From: NCED01 sp035493955
Lineage (GTDB): Bacteria > Pseudomonadota > Alphaproteobacteria > Caulobacterales > Caulobacteraceae
Direction: 5' to 3'
Assembly (NCBI GenBank): GCA_035493955.1
Contig: DATJHI010000036.1
Location: 1-64,000, forward strand
DNA length: 64,000 bases
In this document: piece by piece, positions 8,237 to 17,207 of the stretch
Position numbering within the stretch: the first letter of the stretch is position 1
Layout of the letters: every line of letters starts with the position of its first letter
Notes under the pieces: generated by a model
The model's input: the letters and a program-made list of their open reading frames with translations, nothing else
Database searches by the model: none
What the model was told of the DNA's origin: nothing
Translations under genes and position numbers: made by a program

Positions 8237-8282
8237 AGCCTTTTGGGATTGGGCGGACTCGCCCAACCCGCTAAAAAGGCTC
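8236..8282 (+). terminator. long inverted repeat after the DUF3576 gene
   Basis: GAGCCTTTT at 8236 pairs with AAAAAGGCTC ending at 8282, and an inner GGGCG/CGCCC stem lies between. It starts on the last base of the stop codon and sits before leuS, so it probably ends the upstream transcript. The T-run after the outer arm is weak. Confidence 0.55.
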
Positions 8283-8403
8283 CATCTGTAAGCTTTTAGC
8301 GCGCGGCGTCCCCCTTGACGGCGTCCATTTGGGACCGTCGCGCTCTATGTTTTCGCGGATCGCAGGGGTTTCCCCCGCGATCCACCCCTGAGCCACCGAG
8401 CCC

Positions 8404-10989
8404 ATGCCGCGGTACAATCCCAAAGAATCCGAGCCCCGCTGGCGCGACGCCTGGAACCGGGCGGGGTCCTTCCTGACCCCCGAACCGGCCGCGGACGAAG
8501 CCCGGCCCAAATACTACGTGCTGGAGATGTTCCCCTATCCGTCGGGGGCCATCCACATGGGCCATGTACGCAACTACGCCATGGGCGACGTGGTCGCGCG
8601 CTTCAAGCGCGCCCAAGGGTTCAACGTCCTCCATCCCATGGGCTGGGACGCCTTCGGCATGCCGGCCGAGAACGCGGCGATGGAGCGGGGCGTCCACCCC
8701 AAGGCCTGGACCTACCAGAACATCGCCTCCATGCGCGATCAGCTGAAGCAGCTGGGACTGTCGATCGACTGGAGCCGCGAGTTCGCCACCTGCGACCCGG
8801 CCTACTACGGCCGCCAGCAGGCCTGGTTCCTGGATCTGTTCCGGCGCGGCCTGGTCTATCGCAAAGAGGGCGTGGTCAACTGGGACCCGGTCGACATGAC
8901 CGTGCTGGCCAACGAGCAGGTGATTGACGGCATGGGCTGGCGTTCCGGCGCCGCCGTCGAGAAGCGCAAGCTGACCCAGTGGTTCCTGCGCATCACCGAC
9001 TACGCCGACGCCCTGATCGAGGGGCTGAACACCCTGAACCGGTGGCCCGACAAGGTCCGGCTGATGCAGGAGAATTGGATCGGCAAGAGCCGGGGCGCGC
9101 GCCTGATCTTCCGGGTCGCCGGCGAGGCGCCCGAGGGCTTCGAATCCATTGAGGTCTACACCACCCGTCCCGACACCCTGTTCGGCGCGTCCTTCGTCGG
9201 CGTCGCCCCCGACCATCCCCTGGCCGAGCGGATGGGGGCCGGCAACCCCGAGGTCGCCGCCTTCATCGCCGAATGCCGCCGGGGCGGGGCGTCGGAGGCC
9301 GACATCGAGGCGGGGGAGAAAAAGGGCGTCTTCACTGGGCTGGAGGTGGTCCACCCCTTCGACCCGGCCCGGCGTCTGCCCGTGGTCGTCGCCAACTTCA
9401 TCCTGATGGACTACGGCACGGGAGCCATCTTCGGCTGCCCGGCCCACGACCAGCGGGACCTGGATTTCGCCCGCAAGTACGCCCTTCCCGTCCATCCCGT
9501 AGTGCTGCCCCCCGGGGGGGACCCGGCCGCGTTCCGGGTGGAGGACGAGGCCTATGTCGGCCCTGGGACCCTGTTCAACTCGGACTTCCTGGACGGACTG
9601 GCGGTGGAGCCGGCCAAGGCCGCCGCCGTAGCCCGGATCGAGGAGATGGGCGCCGGCAAGGGGGCGACCGTCTATCGCCTGCGCGACTGGGGGGTTTCCC
9701 GGCAACGCTATTGGGGATGCCCGATCCCCATCGTCCATTGCGCCAAATGCGGACCCGTGGCCGTGCCGGCCGAGCAATTGCCCGTGGAGCTGCCCGACGA
9801 CGTGGCCTTCGACCGGCCGGGCAATCCCCTGCTGCGCCACCCCACCTGGCGGCATGTCGCCTGTCCGCAGTGCGGCGGCCCCGGTGAGCGGGAGACCGAC
9901 ACCCTCGACACCTTCGTGGATTCATCCTGGTATTTCGCCCGTTTCACCGATCCGACCGCCGCCGAGCCGATCAACCGGGCCGTCGCGGATTACTGGATGC
10001 CCGTCGACCAATATATCGGCGGGGTGGAGCACGCGGTGCTGCACCTCCTGTACGCGCGCTTCGTCACCCGGGCGCTGAAGGACGACGGCCTGCTGTCGGT
10101 GGAGGAGCCCTTCGCCGGCCTGTTCACTCAGGGCATGGTCACCCACGAGACCTATCGGGTGTCCGCCGACGGCCGCTGGCTCACGCCCTCGGAGATCGAG
10201 CCCCGAGACGGCCGGCTGGTCGAAAGCGTCACCGGCCTGCCGGTCGAGATCGGCGGCGTCGAAAAGATGTCCAAGTCGAAGAAGAACGTGGTGGCCCCGG
10301 AGGAGATCTTCGACAGCCATGGCGCCGACGCCTCGCGCCTGTTCGTCCTGTCCGACTCCCCTCCCGACCGCGACGTGCAGTGGACCGCCTCCGGCCTCGA
10401 AGGTTCGTGGCGCCTAGTGCACCGGATCTGGAACGAATTCGACGCCCATCCGGCCGATCCCTTCATCGAAAGCGACGACCAGGACGCGGACCGCGCCGCC
10501 GAGCTGCACCGGCTGACCCATCGCACCATCAAGTCGGTGACCGAGGCCATCGAGGGTTTCCGCTTCAACAGCGCCATCGCCCGGCTGTACGAATTCCTCA
10601 ACGCCCTGAAGACCTGGCCGGTGGAGGCTTCCGGCCCGGCGGTGCTGGGCGCCCGGACCGAGGCCCTCTCGGCCTTGGCCCGCCTGGTCGCGCCGTTCGC
10701 GCCCCACCTGGCCGAGGAATGCTGGGCGCGGCTGGGCGAAGAGGGCATGGTGGTCGAGGCGGCCTGGCCGGTCTACGATCCGGAACTGGCGGCCGAGAAC
10801 GAGCGGGTGTTGCCCGTGCAGGTCAACGGCAAACGCCGCGGAGAAATCCGCGTCGTCGCTGGAGCGTCGGCCGCGGAGGTTGAGGCGGTCGCCCTCGCCG
10901 ACGCCGAGGTCAGGCGCTATCTGGAAGGGATGAGCGTTCGCAAGGTGATCGTGGTGCAGGATCGTATCGTCAATATCGTGGCCGGGTGA
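8404..10989 (+). CDS. leuS: leucyl-tRNA synthetase
   Basis: Charges tRNA-Leu in the cytoplasm. At 861 residues it is standard length for a bacterial class Ia enzyme. The HIGH motif appears as HMGH at residues 51-54 inside MFPYPSGAIHMGHVRNY, and KMSKS is at residues 621-625. The CP1 editing domain shows VYTTRPDTLFGASFVG and the GTGAIFGCPAHDQRD block. A Zn-ribbon-like pair CAKCG and CPQCG lies in the middle. The C-terminus ends with the VQVNGKRRGEI tRNA-binding block. It is followed after four bases by lptE, so the two are almost certainly co-transcribed with holA. Confidence 0.98.
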   Translation: MPRYNPKESEPRWRDAWNRAGSFLTPEPAADEARPKYYVLEMFPYPSGAIHMGHVRNYAMGDVVARFKRAQGFNVLHPMGWDAFGMPAENAAMERGVHPKAWTYQNIASMRDQLKQLGLSIDWSREFATCDPAYYGRQQAWFLDLFRRGLVYRKEGVVNWDPVDMTVLANEQVIDGMGWRSGAAVEKRKLTQWFLRITDYADALIEGLNTLNRWPDKVRLMQENWIGKSRGARLIFRVAGEAPEGFESIEVYTTRPDTLFGASFVGVAPDHPLAERMGAGNPEVAAFIAECRRGGASEADIEAGEKKGVFTGLEVVHPFDPARRLPVVVANFILMDYGTGAIFGCPAHDQRDLDFARKYALPVHPVVLPPGGDPAAFRVEDEAYVGPGTLFNSDFLDGLAVEPAKAAAVARIEEMGAGKGATVYRLRDWGVSRQRYWGCPIPIVHCAKCGPVAVPAEQLPVELPDDVAFDRPGNPLLRHPTWRHVACPQCGGPGERETDTLDTFVDSSWYFARFTDPTAAEPINRAVADYWMPVDQYIGGVEHAVLHLLYARFVTRALKDDGLLSVEEPFAGLFTQGMVTHETYRVSADGRWLTPSEIEPRDGRLVESVTGLPVEIGGVEKMSKSKKNVVAPEEIFDSHGADASRLFVLSDSPPDRDVQWTASGLEGSWRLVHRIWNEFDAHPADPFIESDDQDADRAAELHRLTHRTIKSVTEAIEGFRFNSAIARLYEFLNALKTWPVEASGPAVLGARTEALSALARLVAPFAPHLAEECWARLGEEGMVVEAAWPVYDPELAAENERVLPVQVNGKRRGEIRVVAGASAAEVEAVALADAEVRRYLEGMSVRKVIVVQDRIVNIVAG

Positions 10990-10993
10990 ACGG

Positions 10994-11503
10994 ATGAAGC
11001 TGGCTTCCAAATTCACGGTCCTGGCGGCGACGCCCCTGCTGCTGTCCGCCTGCGCCGGCTTCACCCCGCTCTACGCCACACCCGGACTGACCCCGGCCCT
11101 GGAAGCCATCGAGGTGACCACGCCGCAAAGCCGCGCGGGCTTCATGCTGCGCGAGTCGATCGACGACGAATTCGCCCACAAGCTCGACCAACCGTCTCTC
11201 TATCGCCTGAACCTGAGAGTCGATGAACGGCGTTTCCCCCGCGGCCTGCGGGTGAACAACGTGGCCTCCGACGTCGAGCTCGACATGCGCGTCAACTATG
11301 AGCTGGTCGATAAGAAGACGGGGGCGAAGCTGACCCAGGGTTTCGTGCCGATCTCGGTGTTCTATGTCTCGGCCGATGCGCCCTACGCCGGCATCGCCGC
11401 CCAGCAGGACGCCCAGGAGCGGGCCGCCGCCCAGGTGGCGATCCAGATCCGCCTGGACCTGTCGCGCTATTTCGCCGCCAAGGTGGCCAAAGCCGCTCCG
11501 TGA
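10994..11503 (+). CDS. lptE: LPS assembly lipoprotein LptE
   Basis: 169 residues with a lipoprotein signal and lipobox LLSAC (Cys20), followed by AGFTPLYA, the hallmark start of mature alphaproteobacterial LptE. LptE plugs the LptD barrel in the outer membrane and helps place lipopolysaccharide at the cell surface. Between leuS and holA, where it is encoded in most Gram-negative bacteria; leuS ends only four bases before it. Confidence 0.88.
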   Translation: MKLASKFTVLAATPLLLSACAGFTPLYATPGLTPALEAIEVTTPQSRAGFMLRESIDDEFAHKLDQPSLYRLNLRVDERRFPRGLRVNNVASDVELDMRVNYELVDKKTGAKLTQGFVPISVFYVSADAPYAGIAAQQDAQERAAAQVAIQIRLDLSRYFAAKVAKAAP

Positions 11504-11527
11504 GACCGGCCCGATGAGGCTTGAGCC

Positions 11528-12580
11528 GTGATCCTGACCAAGCGGCCGGATGTCGACCGCTTCCTCAAAGGGCCGCCACCTGAAATCCGGGCGGCGCTGA
11601 TCTGGGGCCGCGACCGCGGGGGGGTGCACGAGCGGGCCGACGCCCTGGCGAAGACCATTGCCCCCGTCCCCGACGACCCCTTCAACGTCGCCCTGCTCAC
11701 CGAGCCGGATATCGACCGCGACGCCGGACGTCTCGAGGAGGAGCTGTCGGCCCTGTCGCTGATGGGGGGCCGGCGCCTGATCCGCCTGCGCCTGACCGAG
11801 GCCAAGGCCGGTCCCGAGCGCGCCGCCGCCGAAGCCCTGAAGACCCACGCAGAGGGCGGCCTGAACCCCGACGCCTTCTTCCTGATCGAAGCCGGGGCGC
11901 TCGAGCGGGGCAGCGTCTTGCGCAAGGCGGCGGAAGCGGCCAAGGGAGCGGCCTCCATCCCGGTCTACGAGGACGAGGTCGGCGATGTGGCGCGAATGGT
12001 CCGCGAGGCCCTGGCCGCCGATCGGGTCGCCCTCACCGCCGAGGCCCTGGACCTGTTCGTCGCCCGCCTGCCCAAGGAGCGGGGCGTGGCCCGCCAGGAG
12101 ATCGAGCGGCTGATCCTGTTCCTTGGCCCTGGCGGCGGCGCGACCGCCGGCCCAGCCGACCTGGAGGGCTATCTGGGCGTCGAGCCCGAAGCTTCCCTCA
12201 GCGAAGCGGCCACGGACGCCTTCGGAGGCCGCGCGGCCCAGGCCCAGGCCTGCCTGCGCCGGTCCCGCGCCGAGGGCGAAGGCGGCCCCGCCGCCGTGCG
12301 CGCTATCGGCCAGCATCTGGCCCGCCTGCGCCGCGCCCTGGTCCTGACGGCGAACGGTGCGGGAGCCCAGGAGGCGGCCAAGGCCTGCGGCGTGTTCTGG
12401 AAGGCCGAACGCGAGTTCCTGCGTCAAATGCGCGCCTGGCGCCTGGTCGATCTCGACGCCCTGCAGCCGGAGGTGCTGGACGCCGACCGCGCCTGCAAGA
12501 GTTCGGGCAGTCCCGATGGCCTGATCGCCGAGCGATTGGCCTTGGGGATCGCCGTCCGGGCGCGGCGCTTGGGCCTCTGA
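11528..12580 (+). CDS. holA: DNA polymerase III delta subunit
   Basis: Clamp-loader subunit that opens the beta sliding clamp. The 350-residue length and the N-terminal part (VILTKRPDVDRFLKGPPPEI, then ALIWGRDRGG, LSLMGGRRLIRLR) agree with HolA; later the KERGVARQEIERLILFLG segment and the ASLSEAATDAFGGR block match domain III. Starts with GTG at 11528, 24 bases after lptE, in the leuS-lptE-holA group. As in HolA generally, no functional Walker A is expected and none is seen. Confidence 0.92.
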   Translation: MILTKRPDVDRFLKGPPPEIRAALIWGRDRGGVHERADALAKTIAPVPDDPFNVALLTEPDIDRDAGRLEEELSALSLMGGRRLIRLRLTEAKAGPERAAAEALKTHAEGGLNPDAFFLIEAGALERGSVLRKAAEAAKGAASIPVYEDEVGDVARMVREALAADRVALTAEALDLFVARLPKERGVARQEIERLILFLGPGGGATAGPADLEGYLGVEPEASLSEAATDAFGGRAAQAQACLRRSRAEGEGGPAAVRAIGQHLARLRRALVLTANGAGAQEAAKACGVFWKAEREFLRQMRAWRLVDLDALQPEVLDADRACKSSGSPDGLIAERLALGIAVRARRLGL

Positions 12581-12649
12581 CCCCGCGTTTCACGCTCCGT
12601 TAGCCGTTTTGCCGCAATTTGGGCGCACACGCTCACAGGAACGGGTCGC

Positions 12650-12814
12650 ATGCGCGCGTTGGTCCTCAGATTTGTTCGCGACGAAGCCGGCGCCACGGCG
12701 ATCGAATATGCGCTGATCGCCAGCCTGATCGCACTGGTGATCATCGGCGGCGTCACCACCCTCGGGAGCAATCTGCGCGGGACCTACAACAATATCGCCA
12801 ACGGCGTGAAGTAA
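12650..12814 (+). CDS. Flp/Fap-type type IVb pilin
   Basis: A 54-codon gene, easily missed by length filters. It encodes MRALVLRFVRDEAGATAIEY, then ALIASLIALVIIGGVTTLGS and a short Asn/Gly-rich tail ending NGVK. The G-ATAIEY site followed by one long hydrophobic helix is the classical prepilin cleavage site and N-terminal helix of Flp pilins, which assemble into Tad pili. AGGA lies upstream of the ATG at about nine bases. No Tad assembly genes are in the window, so it is an isolated pilin copy whose assembly machinery must be elsewhere. The gene is convergent with parB, with only eight bases between. Confidence 0.85.
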   Translation: MRALVLRFVRDEAGATAIEYALIASLIALVIIGGVTTLGSNLRGTYNNIANGVK

Positions 12815-12822
12815 GGACCCCC

Positions 12823-13734
12823 TTACTCCTCCCGATACGCCGGCTGTCCGCCGGTCAGCCGCTGGCAAAGGTCGTCCAGCTGCTCCAGGGTCTCGTAACG
12901 GATCCTCAGCTCGCCCTTGCCGCCACGGTCGTCGAGATCGACGACGAGGCCCAAGGCCTCGCTCAAATCCTGCTCCAACAGCTTGGTGTCCGGATCCTTG
13001 GCGCCGCCCCCGCGCGCGGTTCGCGCAGCCGGGGCGCCCCGATCCTGGGACTGGCGGGACAGGGCCTCGGCTTGGCGCACCGAGAGGTCCTTGTCCACCA
13101 CCGCACGGGCCAGGGCGCCTGGATCGGGCGCCGTGGCGATGGCCCGGGCGTGGCCGGCGGAGAGGCGTCCGGCAGCGAGATGATCCCGCACTTCCTCCGG
13201 TAAATTCAACAATCTCAAGGCATTGGCGACATGGCTGCGGCTCTTGCCGACCACCTGGGCCACCGCCTCCTGGGTGCGGCCGAACCGCTCCATCAGGGCC
13301 CTGTAAGCCTGAGCCTCTTCGAGGGCGTTGAGGTCGGCGCGCTGGACGTTCTCGATGATGGCGATCTCCAGCACATCGAGGTCGTCGAGGTCGCGCACCA
13401 GGATTGGCACAGTGTGCAGTCCGGCCCGCTGAGCCGCCCGCCAGCGTCGCTCCCCGGCGACGATCTGGAATTCGCCGGCGGCGCCCGGCATGGGCCGGAC
13501 CAGGATCGGCTGCAGCACGCCCTTCTCGCCTATCGAGGCGGCCAGCTCCTCCAGTTCCGCTTCGCCGAACTGCCGGCGCGGTTGGTCGGGATTGCGACGC
13601 AACAGTTCGATCGGCGCTTCCCGCGCCAAGCCGGACGGATCGCCTCCGGCGGCCGGCGCGCCCTCGCCCGCCGCTTCATTCTCGCCGAGCAGGGCCGAAA
13701 GCCCCCGCCCGAGGCCGCGTCGCGGTTCAGCCAT
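12823..13734 (-). CDS. parB: chromosome partitioning protein ParB
   Basis: CTP-dependent clamp that loads at parS and spreads along DNA to drive origin segregation. From the ATG at 13734 the 303-residue protein begins MAEPRRGLGRGLSALLGE. It has RRNPDQPRRQF, the CTP-binding boxes GERRWRAAQRAG and ENVQRADLNALEEA, and a central helix-turn-helix (RTQEAVAQVVGKSRSHVANA) that reads parS. The C-terminal dimerisation region follows a Gly/Ala-rich linker. Thirteen bases downstream of parA, in one operon. Matching parS sites are found at 17.1 kb. Confidence 0.97.
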   Translation of the reverse strand: MAEPRRGLGRGLSALLGENEAAGEGAPAAGGDPSGLAREAPIELLRRNPDQPRRQFGEAELEELAASIGEKGVLQPILVRPMPGAAGEFQIVAGERRWRAAQRAGLHTVPILVRDLDDLDVLEIAIIENVQRADLNALEEAQAYRALMERFGRTQEAVAQVVGKSRSHVANALRLLNLPEEVRDHLAAGRLSAGHARAIATAPDPGALARAVVDKDLSVRQAEALSRQSQDRGAPAARTARGGGAKDPDTKLLEQDLSEALGLVVDLDDRGGKGELRIRYETLEQLDDLCQRLTGGQPAYREE

Positions 13735-13747
13735 CAGATCCTGTCCT

Positions 13748-14575
13748 TCATGCCGCCGCCCCGGAGGCGGCGCGCCGCCGGACCCGCTCGCGGGCCACCA
13801 CTTCACGCGCAAGCTTCATATAGGCCTGGCTGCCGGCGCACTTGATATCGTAGATCAGCGCCGGCTTCCCGAACGACGGCGCCTCGGAAACCCGCACATT
13901 GCGCGGGATCATGGTCTCATAGACCTTGTCGCCGAAGTGGGCTCGGACGTCCGCCGCCACCTGGTCGGACAGGCTGTTGCGCCGGTCGTACATGGTCAGC
14001 ACCACCCCCTGGATTTCCAGCTTGGGGTTGAGGCTGCCGCGCACCAGCTCCACCGTCCGCATCAGCTGGCTGAGGCCTTCCAGGGCGAAGAACTCGCACT
14101 GGAGCGGCACCAGCACCGCATCCGCCGCGGTCATGGCGTTGACCGTGAGCAGGTTCAGCGACGGGGGGCAGTCGATCAGCAGGTAGGAATAGCGGACTTC
14201 GCTGTCCTTCAGCCCATTGATCGCGTTCCTCAGCCGGAACGACCGTCGCTCGGCGTGGCCCAATTCGATCTCCACCCCCGACAGGTCGGCGTCGGCGGGG
14301 ATCAGGTCCAGACCCGGCACGGCGGTATGGACCGTGGCCGCCGCCAGCGGCCGCTCCCCCACCAGCACGTCGTACATGGTGGTGGTGCGGTGGGCCTTGG
14401 GCACGCCCAGGCCGGTGGAAGCGTTTCCCTGGGGGTCGATGTCGACGATCAGCACCGTCTCGCCCACGGCGGCGAGGGCGGTCCCGAGGTTGATGGCGGT
14501 GGTGGTCTTGCCCACCCCCCCCTTCTGGTTGGCCACCGCCAGGACGCGGGGCTGGTTCGGCGACGGGTCAGCCAC
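13748..14575 (-). CDS. parA: chromosome partitioning ATPase ParA
   Basis: Deviant-Walker ATPase (MinD/ParA family) that forms the gradient pulling ParB-parS complexes. 275 residues; Walker A KGGVGKTTT starts at residue 18 with the signature lysine. DIDPQGNASTG and the YLLIDCPPSLNLLT Walker B region are also present. Start: GTG at 14575, chosen because AAGAGG lies seven bases before it; it overlaps the end of rsmG by eight bases, indicating coupling. Confidence 0.97.
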   Translation of the reverse strand: MADPSPNQPRVLAVANQKGGVGKTTTAINLGTALAAVGETVLIVDIDPQGNASTGLGVPKAHRTTTMYDVLVGERPLAAATVHTAVPGLDLIPADADLSGVEIELGHAERRSFRLRNAINGLKDSEVRYSYLLIDCPPSLNLLTVNAMTAADAVLVPLQCEFFALEGLSQLMRTVELVRGSLNPKLEIQGVVLTMYDRRNSLSDQVAADVRAHFGDKVYETMIPRNVRVSEAPSFGKPALIYDIKCAGSQAYMKLAREVVARERVRRRAASGAAA

Positions 14576-15224
14576 GGGCGAGCCTCTTGATGCTGACGAC
14601 ACGGCCCGAAGGATCGCTAAGACTTGGGATCAGCTCCACCTCGAACCTCCACATCCGTCGCGCCTCGGCGACTTCGGCCTCCGCGTCGCGGCCTTTCAGG
14701 AATAGGCCCCGCACGCCCCCGCGCAGGACCGGATGAGCATACTCCAAAAGCCTGGGCAAAGGCGCGCACGCCCTGGCCGTCACCACGTCGATTCCTGTGA
14801 GTCTTAGGTCTTCCGCCCGCGCCCGATGCACCGTCGCCGGCAGAGCTAGGGTGGAGACGACCTCGTCGAGAAACCGGCAGCGCTTGGCCAGGCTCTCGAC
14901 CAGGTGGACGTGTGACCCCGGCGCGTCCTTGAGCAGGATGGCCAGCACCACCCCGGGCAGGCCGGCCCCGGTCCCCAAGTCCGCCCAGACGCGGGCCTCC
15001 GGAGCGATCTTCAAAAGTTGAGCGCTGTCATAGGCATGGCGCAGCCAAAAGCCCGCCAATGCCGATGGTCCGACCAGATTGATCCGTTGATTCCACGTCT
15101 CAAGCAGGACGCGGTAGCGCTCCAGGTCGGCCATCTGGGCTGCGCCGGCGCCCGTCGCAGCCTGGAACGACCCCGCGTCGAACGGCGACTCGGACTCAGG
15201 CGGCATCGGCGGCGCGTCGGACAT
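14568..15224 (-). CDS. rsmG: 16S rRNA (guanine527-N7)-methyltransferase
   Basis: SAM-dependent methylation of G527 in 16S rRNA (formerly GidB). 218 residues; the RINLVGPSAL and RHAYDSAQL segments and the SAM-binding ADLGTGAGLPGVVLAILL are characteristic, with HLVESLAKRCRFL and VTARACAPL later. The start overlaps mnmG by 29 bases and the stop overlaps parA, so mnmG-rsmG-parA-parB reads as one transcription unit. Confidence 0.96.
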   Translation of the reverse strand: MSDAPPMPPESESPFDAGSFQAATGAGAAQMADLERYRVLLETWNQRINLVGPSALAGFWLRHAYDSAQLLKIAPEARVWADLGTGAGLPGVVLAILLKDAPGSHVHLVESLAKRCRFLDEVVSTLALPATVHRARAEDLRLTGIDVVTARACAPLPRLLEYAHPVLRGGVRGLFLKGRDAEAEVAEARRMWRFEVELIPSLSDPSGRVVSIKRLARG

Positions 15225-17076
15225 GAGTCAGGAGGGCGGTGATCGCGCCGGGAGTCATACCCTCGATGCGAGCGGCCTGACCCAGGGTCAGGGGTCGGAC
15301 GGCGGCCAACTTCTCCCGCGCTTCGTGGCTGAGCCCGCCCACGCCCCGATAGTCGAGGTCGCCCGGAAGCCGCAGGTCCTCGTCCCGCCGAAAGGCCGCC
15401 ACGTCCGCGGCCTGGCGGTCGAGATAGCCAGCGTAGAGGGCGTCGATCTCGATCTGCTCGCGCACCGTCGCCGGCCAGGCTGCGATCTCGGGCCACAAGC
15501 CGGCCAGGCGATCGAAGTCGATCTGCGGAAAGGCCAGCAGCTGCATGAGATTGCGGCGTTGTCCGTCCTCGTTGAGATGGAAGCCCGCGCGACCGGCCTC
15601 CGACGGCGTCAGGGTCAGGGCCTTGGCCCGGTTCCGCGCTTCCGCCAGGCTTTGCGCCTTGGCCTCGAAGGCCTTGCGCCGTTCGCCGCCCACCAGGCCC
15701 AGCGCGATCCCCGCGCCCGTCAGCCGCTGGTCGGCGTTGTCCGCCCGCAGGGTCAGGCGGAATTCAGCCCGGCTGGTGAACATCCGGTAGGGCTCGGTCA
15801 CCCCGCGGGTGACCAGGTCGTCGATCATCACCCCGATGTAGGCCTGATCCCGGGAGAAGCTGGCCGGCTCGGCCTGGCCGTCCGCCGCCCGCGCCGCGTT
15901 CAGTCCCGCCACCAGCCCCTGCGCCCCGGCCTCCTCGTAGCCGGTGGTGCCGTTGATCTGGCCGGCCAGATAGAGCCCGGGCAGGCGCTTGGTCTCCAGT
16001 CCGGGGGTGAGCTCACGGGGATCGACATAATCATATTCAATGGCGTAGCCGAAACGCCTCACCCGCACCTGTTCCAGTCCCAGAATGGTTTCGAGGAAAC
16101 GCTGCTGGGTTTCTTCCGACACCGAGGTGGAGATTCCGTTGGGATAGACGGTGTCGTCGTCCATCCCCTCCGGCTCCAGGAACACCTGGTGGCTGGTTTT
16201 GTCGGCGAAGCGGACCACCTTGTCCTCGATGGATGGACAATAGCGCGGGCCCCGGCCCGTCGCCCGCCCGCCATAGACGGCGGATTCGCCCAGATGTTCG
16301 GCGATGATCCGGTGGGTCGCTTCGTTGGTGAAGGTGACGCCGCAGGCGACCTGCTCGCGCGTGATCGACCCGGTCATGAAGGAGAACGGCGTCGGCTCGG
16401 CGTCGCCTTCCTGCCGTTCGATCCGGTCCCAGGCGATGGTGGAGCCGTCGAGGCGGGCCGGGGTGCCCGTCTTCAGGCGGCCCATCTGGAAGCCGAGGGC
16501 ATAGAGTCGATCCGACAGGCCGACCGAAGGCTGGTCCCCATGCCGGCCGGCGGCGATGCGCAGCTCGCCCCGGTGGATCACGCCCTTGAGGAAGGTACCC
16601 GTGGTCAGCACCACGGCAGGGGCCCGGAAGATCTGGCCGTCGGCCCCGACAGCGCCGGCGACGCGGCCGTTCTCGACCAGCAGGTCCTCCACCGCGGCGG
16701 CGCGGATCTCCAGGTTGTCCTGCTCGGAAAGGGCCGCCTGCATGGCCTCGCGATAAAGCCGGCGGTCGATCTGGGCGCGAGGACCGCGGACGGCCGGACC
16801 TTTGGAGCGGTTGAGCAGGCGGAACTGAATGCCGGCGACATCGGCCAGCCGGCCCATCAGGCCATCGAGGGCGTCGATCTCCCGGACCAGATGGCCCTTG
16901 CCCAAGCCTCCGATCGCCGGGTTGCAGGACATCTCGCCGATGGTCTCGATCTTGTGGGTGAGCAAAAGGGTGCGCGCGCCAACCCGCGCCGCCGCTGCCG
17001 CCGCCTCGCAGCCGGCATGGCCGCCGCCGATTACGATCACATCCCACGAAGGAGAGCTTGGCCCGGTCCGATCCAT
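15196..17076 (-). CDS. mnmG: tRNA U34 carboxymethylaminomethyl-modifying enzyme MnmG
   Basis: FAD enzyme that acts with MnmE to make cmnm5U34 in certain tRNAs. 626 residues. FAD site VIGGGHAGCEAA near residue 16; the GLGKGHLVREIDALDGLMG and FRLLNRSKGPAVRGPRAQID blocks; catalytic-region Cys in GPRYCPSIEDKVVRF; C-terminal EIDALYAGYLDRQ. Standard family length. Upstream of its start lies the 131-base gap with two parS-type palindromes, then mnmE; the two partners are in the same orientation. Confidence 0.98.
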   Translation of the reverse strand: MDRTGPSSPSWDVIVIGGGHAGCEAAAAAARVGARTLLLTHKIETIGEMSCNPAIGGLGKGHLVREIDALDGLMGRLADVAGIQFRLLNRSKGPAVRGPRAQIDRRLYREAMQAALSEQDNLEIRAAAVEDLLVENGRVAGAVGADGQIFRAPAVVLTTGTFLKGVIHRGELRIAAGRHGDQPSVGLSDRLYALGFQMGRLKTGTPARLDGSTIAWDRIERQEGDAEPTPFSFMTGSITREQVACGVTFTNEATHRIIAEHLGESAVYGGRATGRGPRYCPSIEDKVVRFADKTSHQVFLEPEGMDDDTVYPNGISTSVSEETQQRFLETILGLEQVRVRRFGYAIEYDYVDPRELTPGLETKRLPGLYLAGQINGTTGYEEAGAQGLVAGLNAARAADGQAEPASFSRDQAYIGVMIDDLVTRGVTEPYRMFTSRAEFRLTLRADNADQRLTGAGIALGLVGGERRKAFEAKAQSLAEARNRAKALTLTPSEAGRAGFHLNEDGQRRNLMQLLAFPQIDFDRLAGLWPEIAAWPATVREQIEIDALYAGYLDRQAADVAAFRRDEDLRLPGDLDYRGVGGLSHEAREKLAAVRPLTLGQAARIEGMTPGAITALLTHVRRAADAA

Positions 17077-17123
17077 GGCCGGCTATTTAGGCGGCGCGGC
17101 GGTCGGCGTCGAGGGCGCCCGAT

Positions 17124-17137
17124 GTTTCACGTGGAAC
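17124..17137. other. parS: parS site, one mismatch
   Basis: GTTTCACGTGGAAC matches the bacterial parS palindrome GTTTCACGTGAAAC at 13 of 14 positions. In the mnmG-mnmE gap, 24 bases from a perfect copy, and about 2.5 kb from the parAB operon. Confidence 0.8.
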
Positions 17138-17160
17138 GCGGCGAGCGCCTCTCAAGCCCT

Positions 17161-17174
17161 GTTTCACGTGAAAC
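17161..17174. other. parS: parS site, perfect palindrome
   Basis: GTTTCACGTGAAAC, the exact 14-base parS core recognised by ParB in Caulobacter, Bacillus and many other bacteria; T precedes it, as in the 16-base consensus. It is about 8.5 kb from the proposed replication origin. Confidence 0.93.
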
Positions 17175-17207
17175 GTCGATTTCTCTCGCCGTGGACGAGG
17201 AGAAGTC

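Noticed and set aside
8296..9855. 519-codon minus frame opposite leuS
   Set aside because: No domain and shadow composition; leuS signatures are unambiguous on the plus strand.
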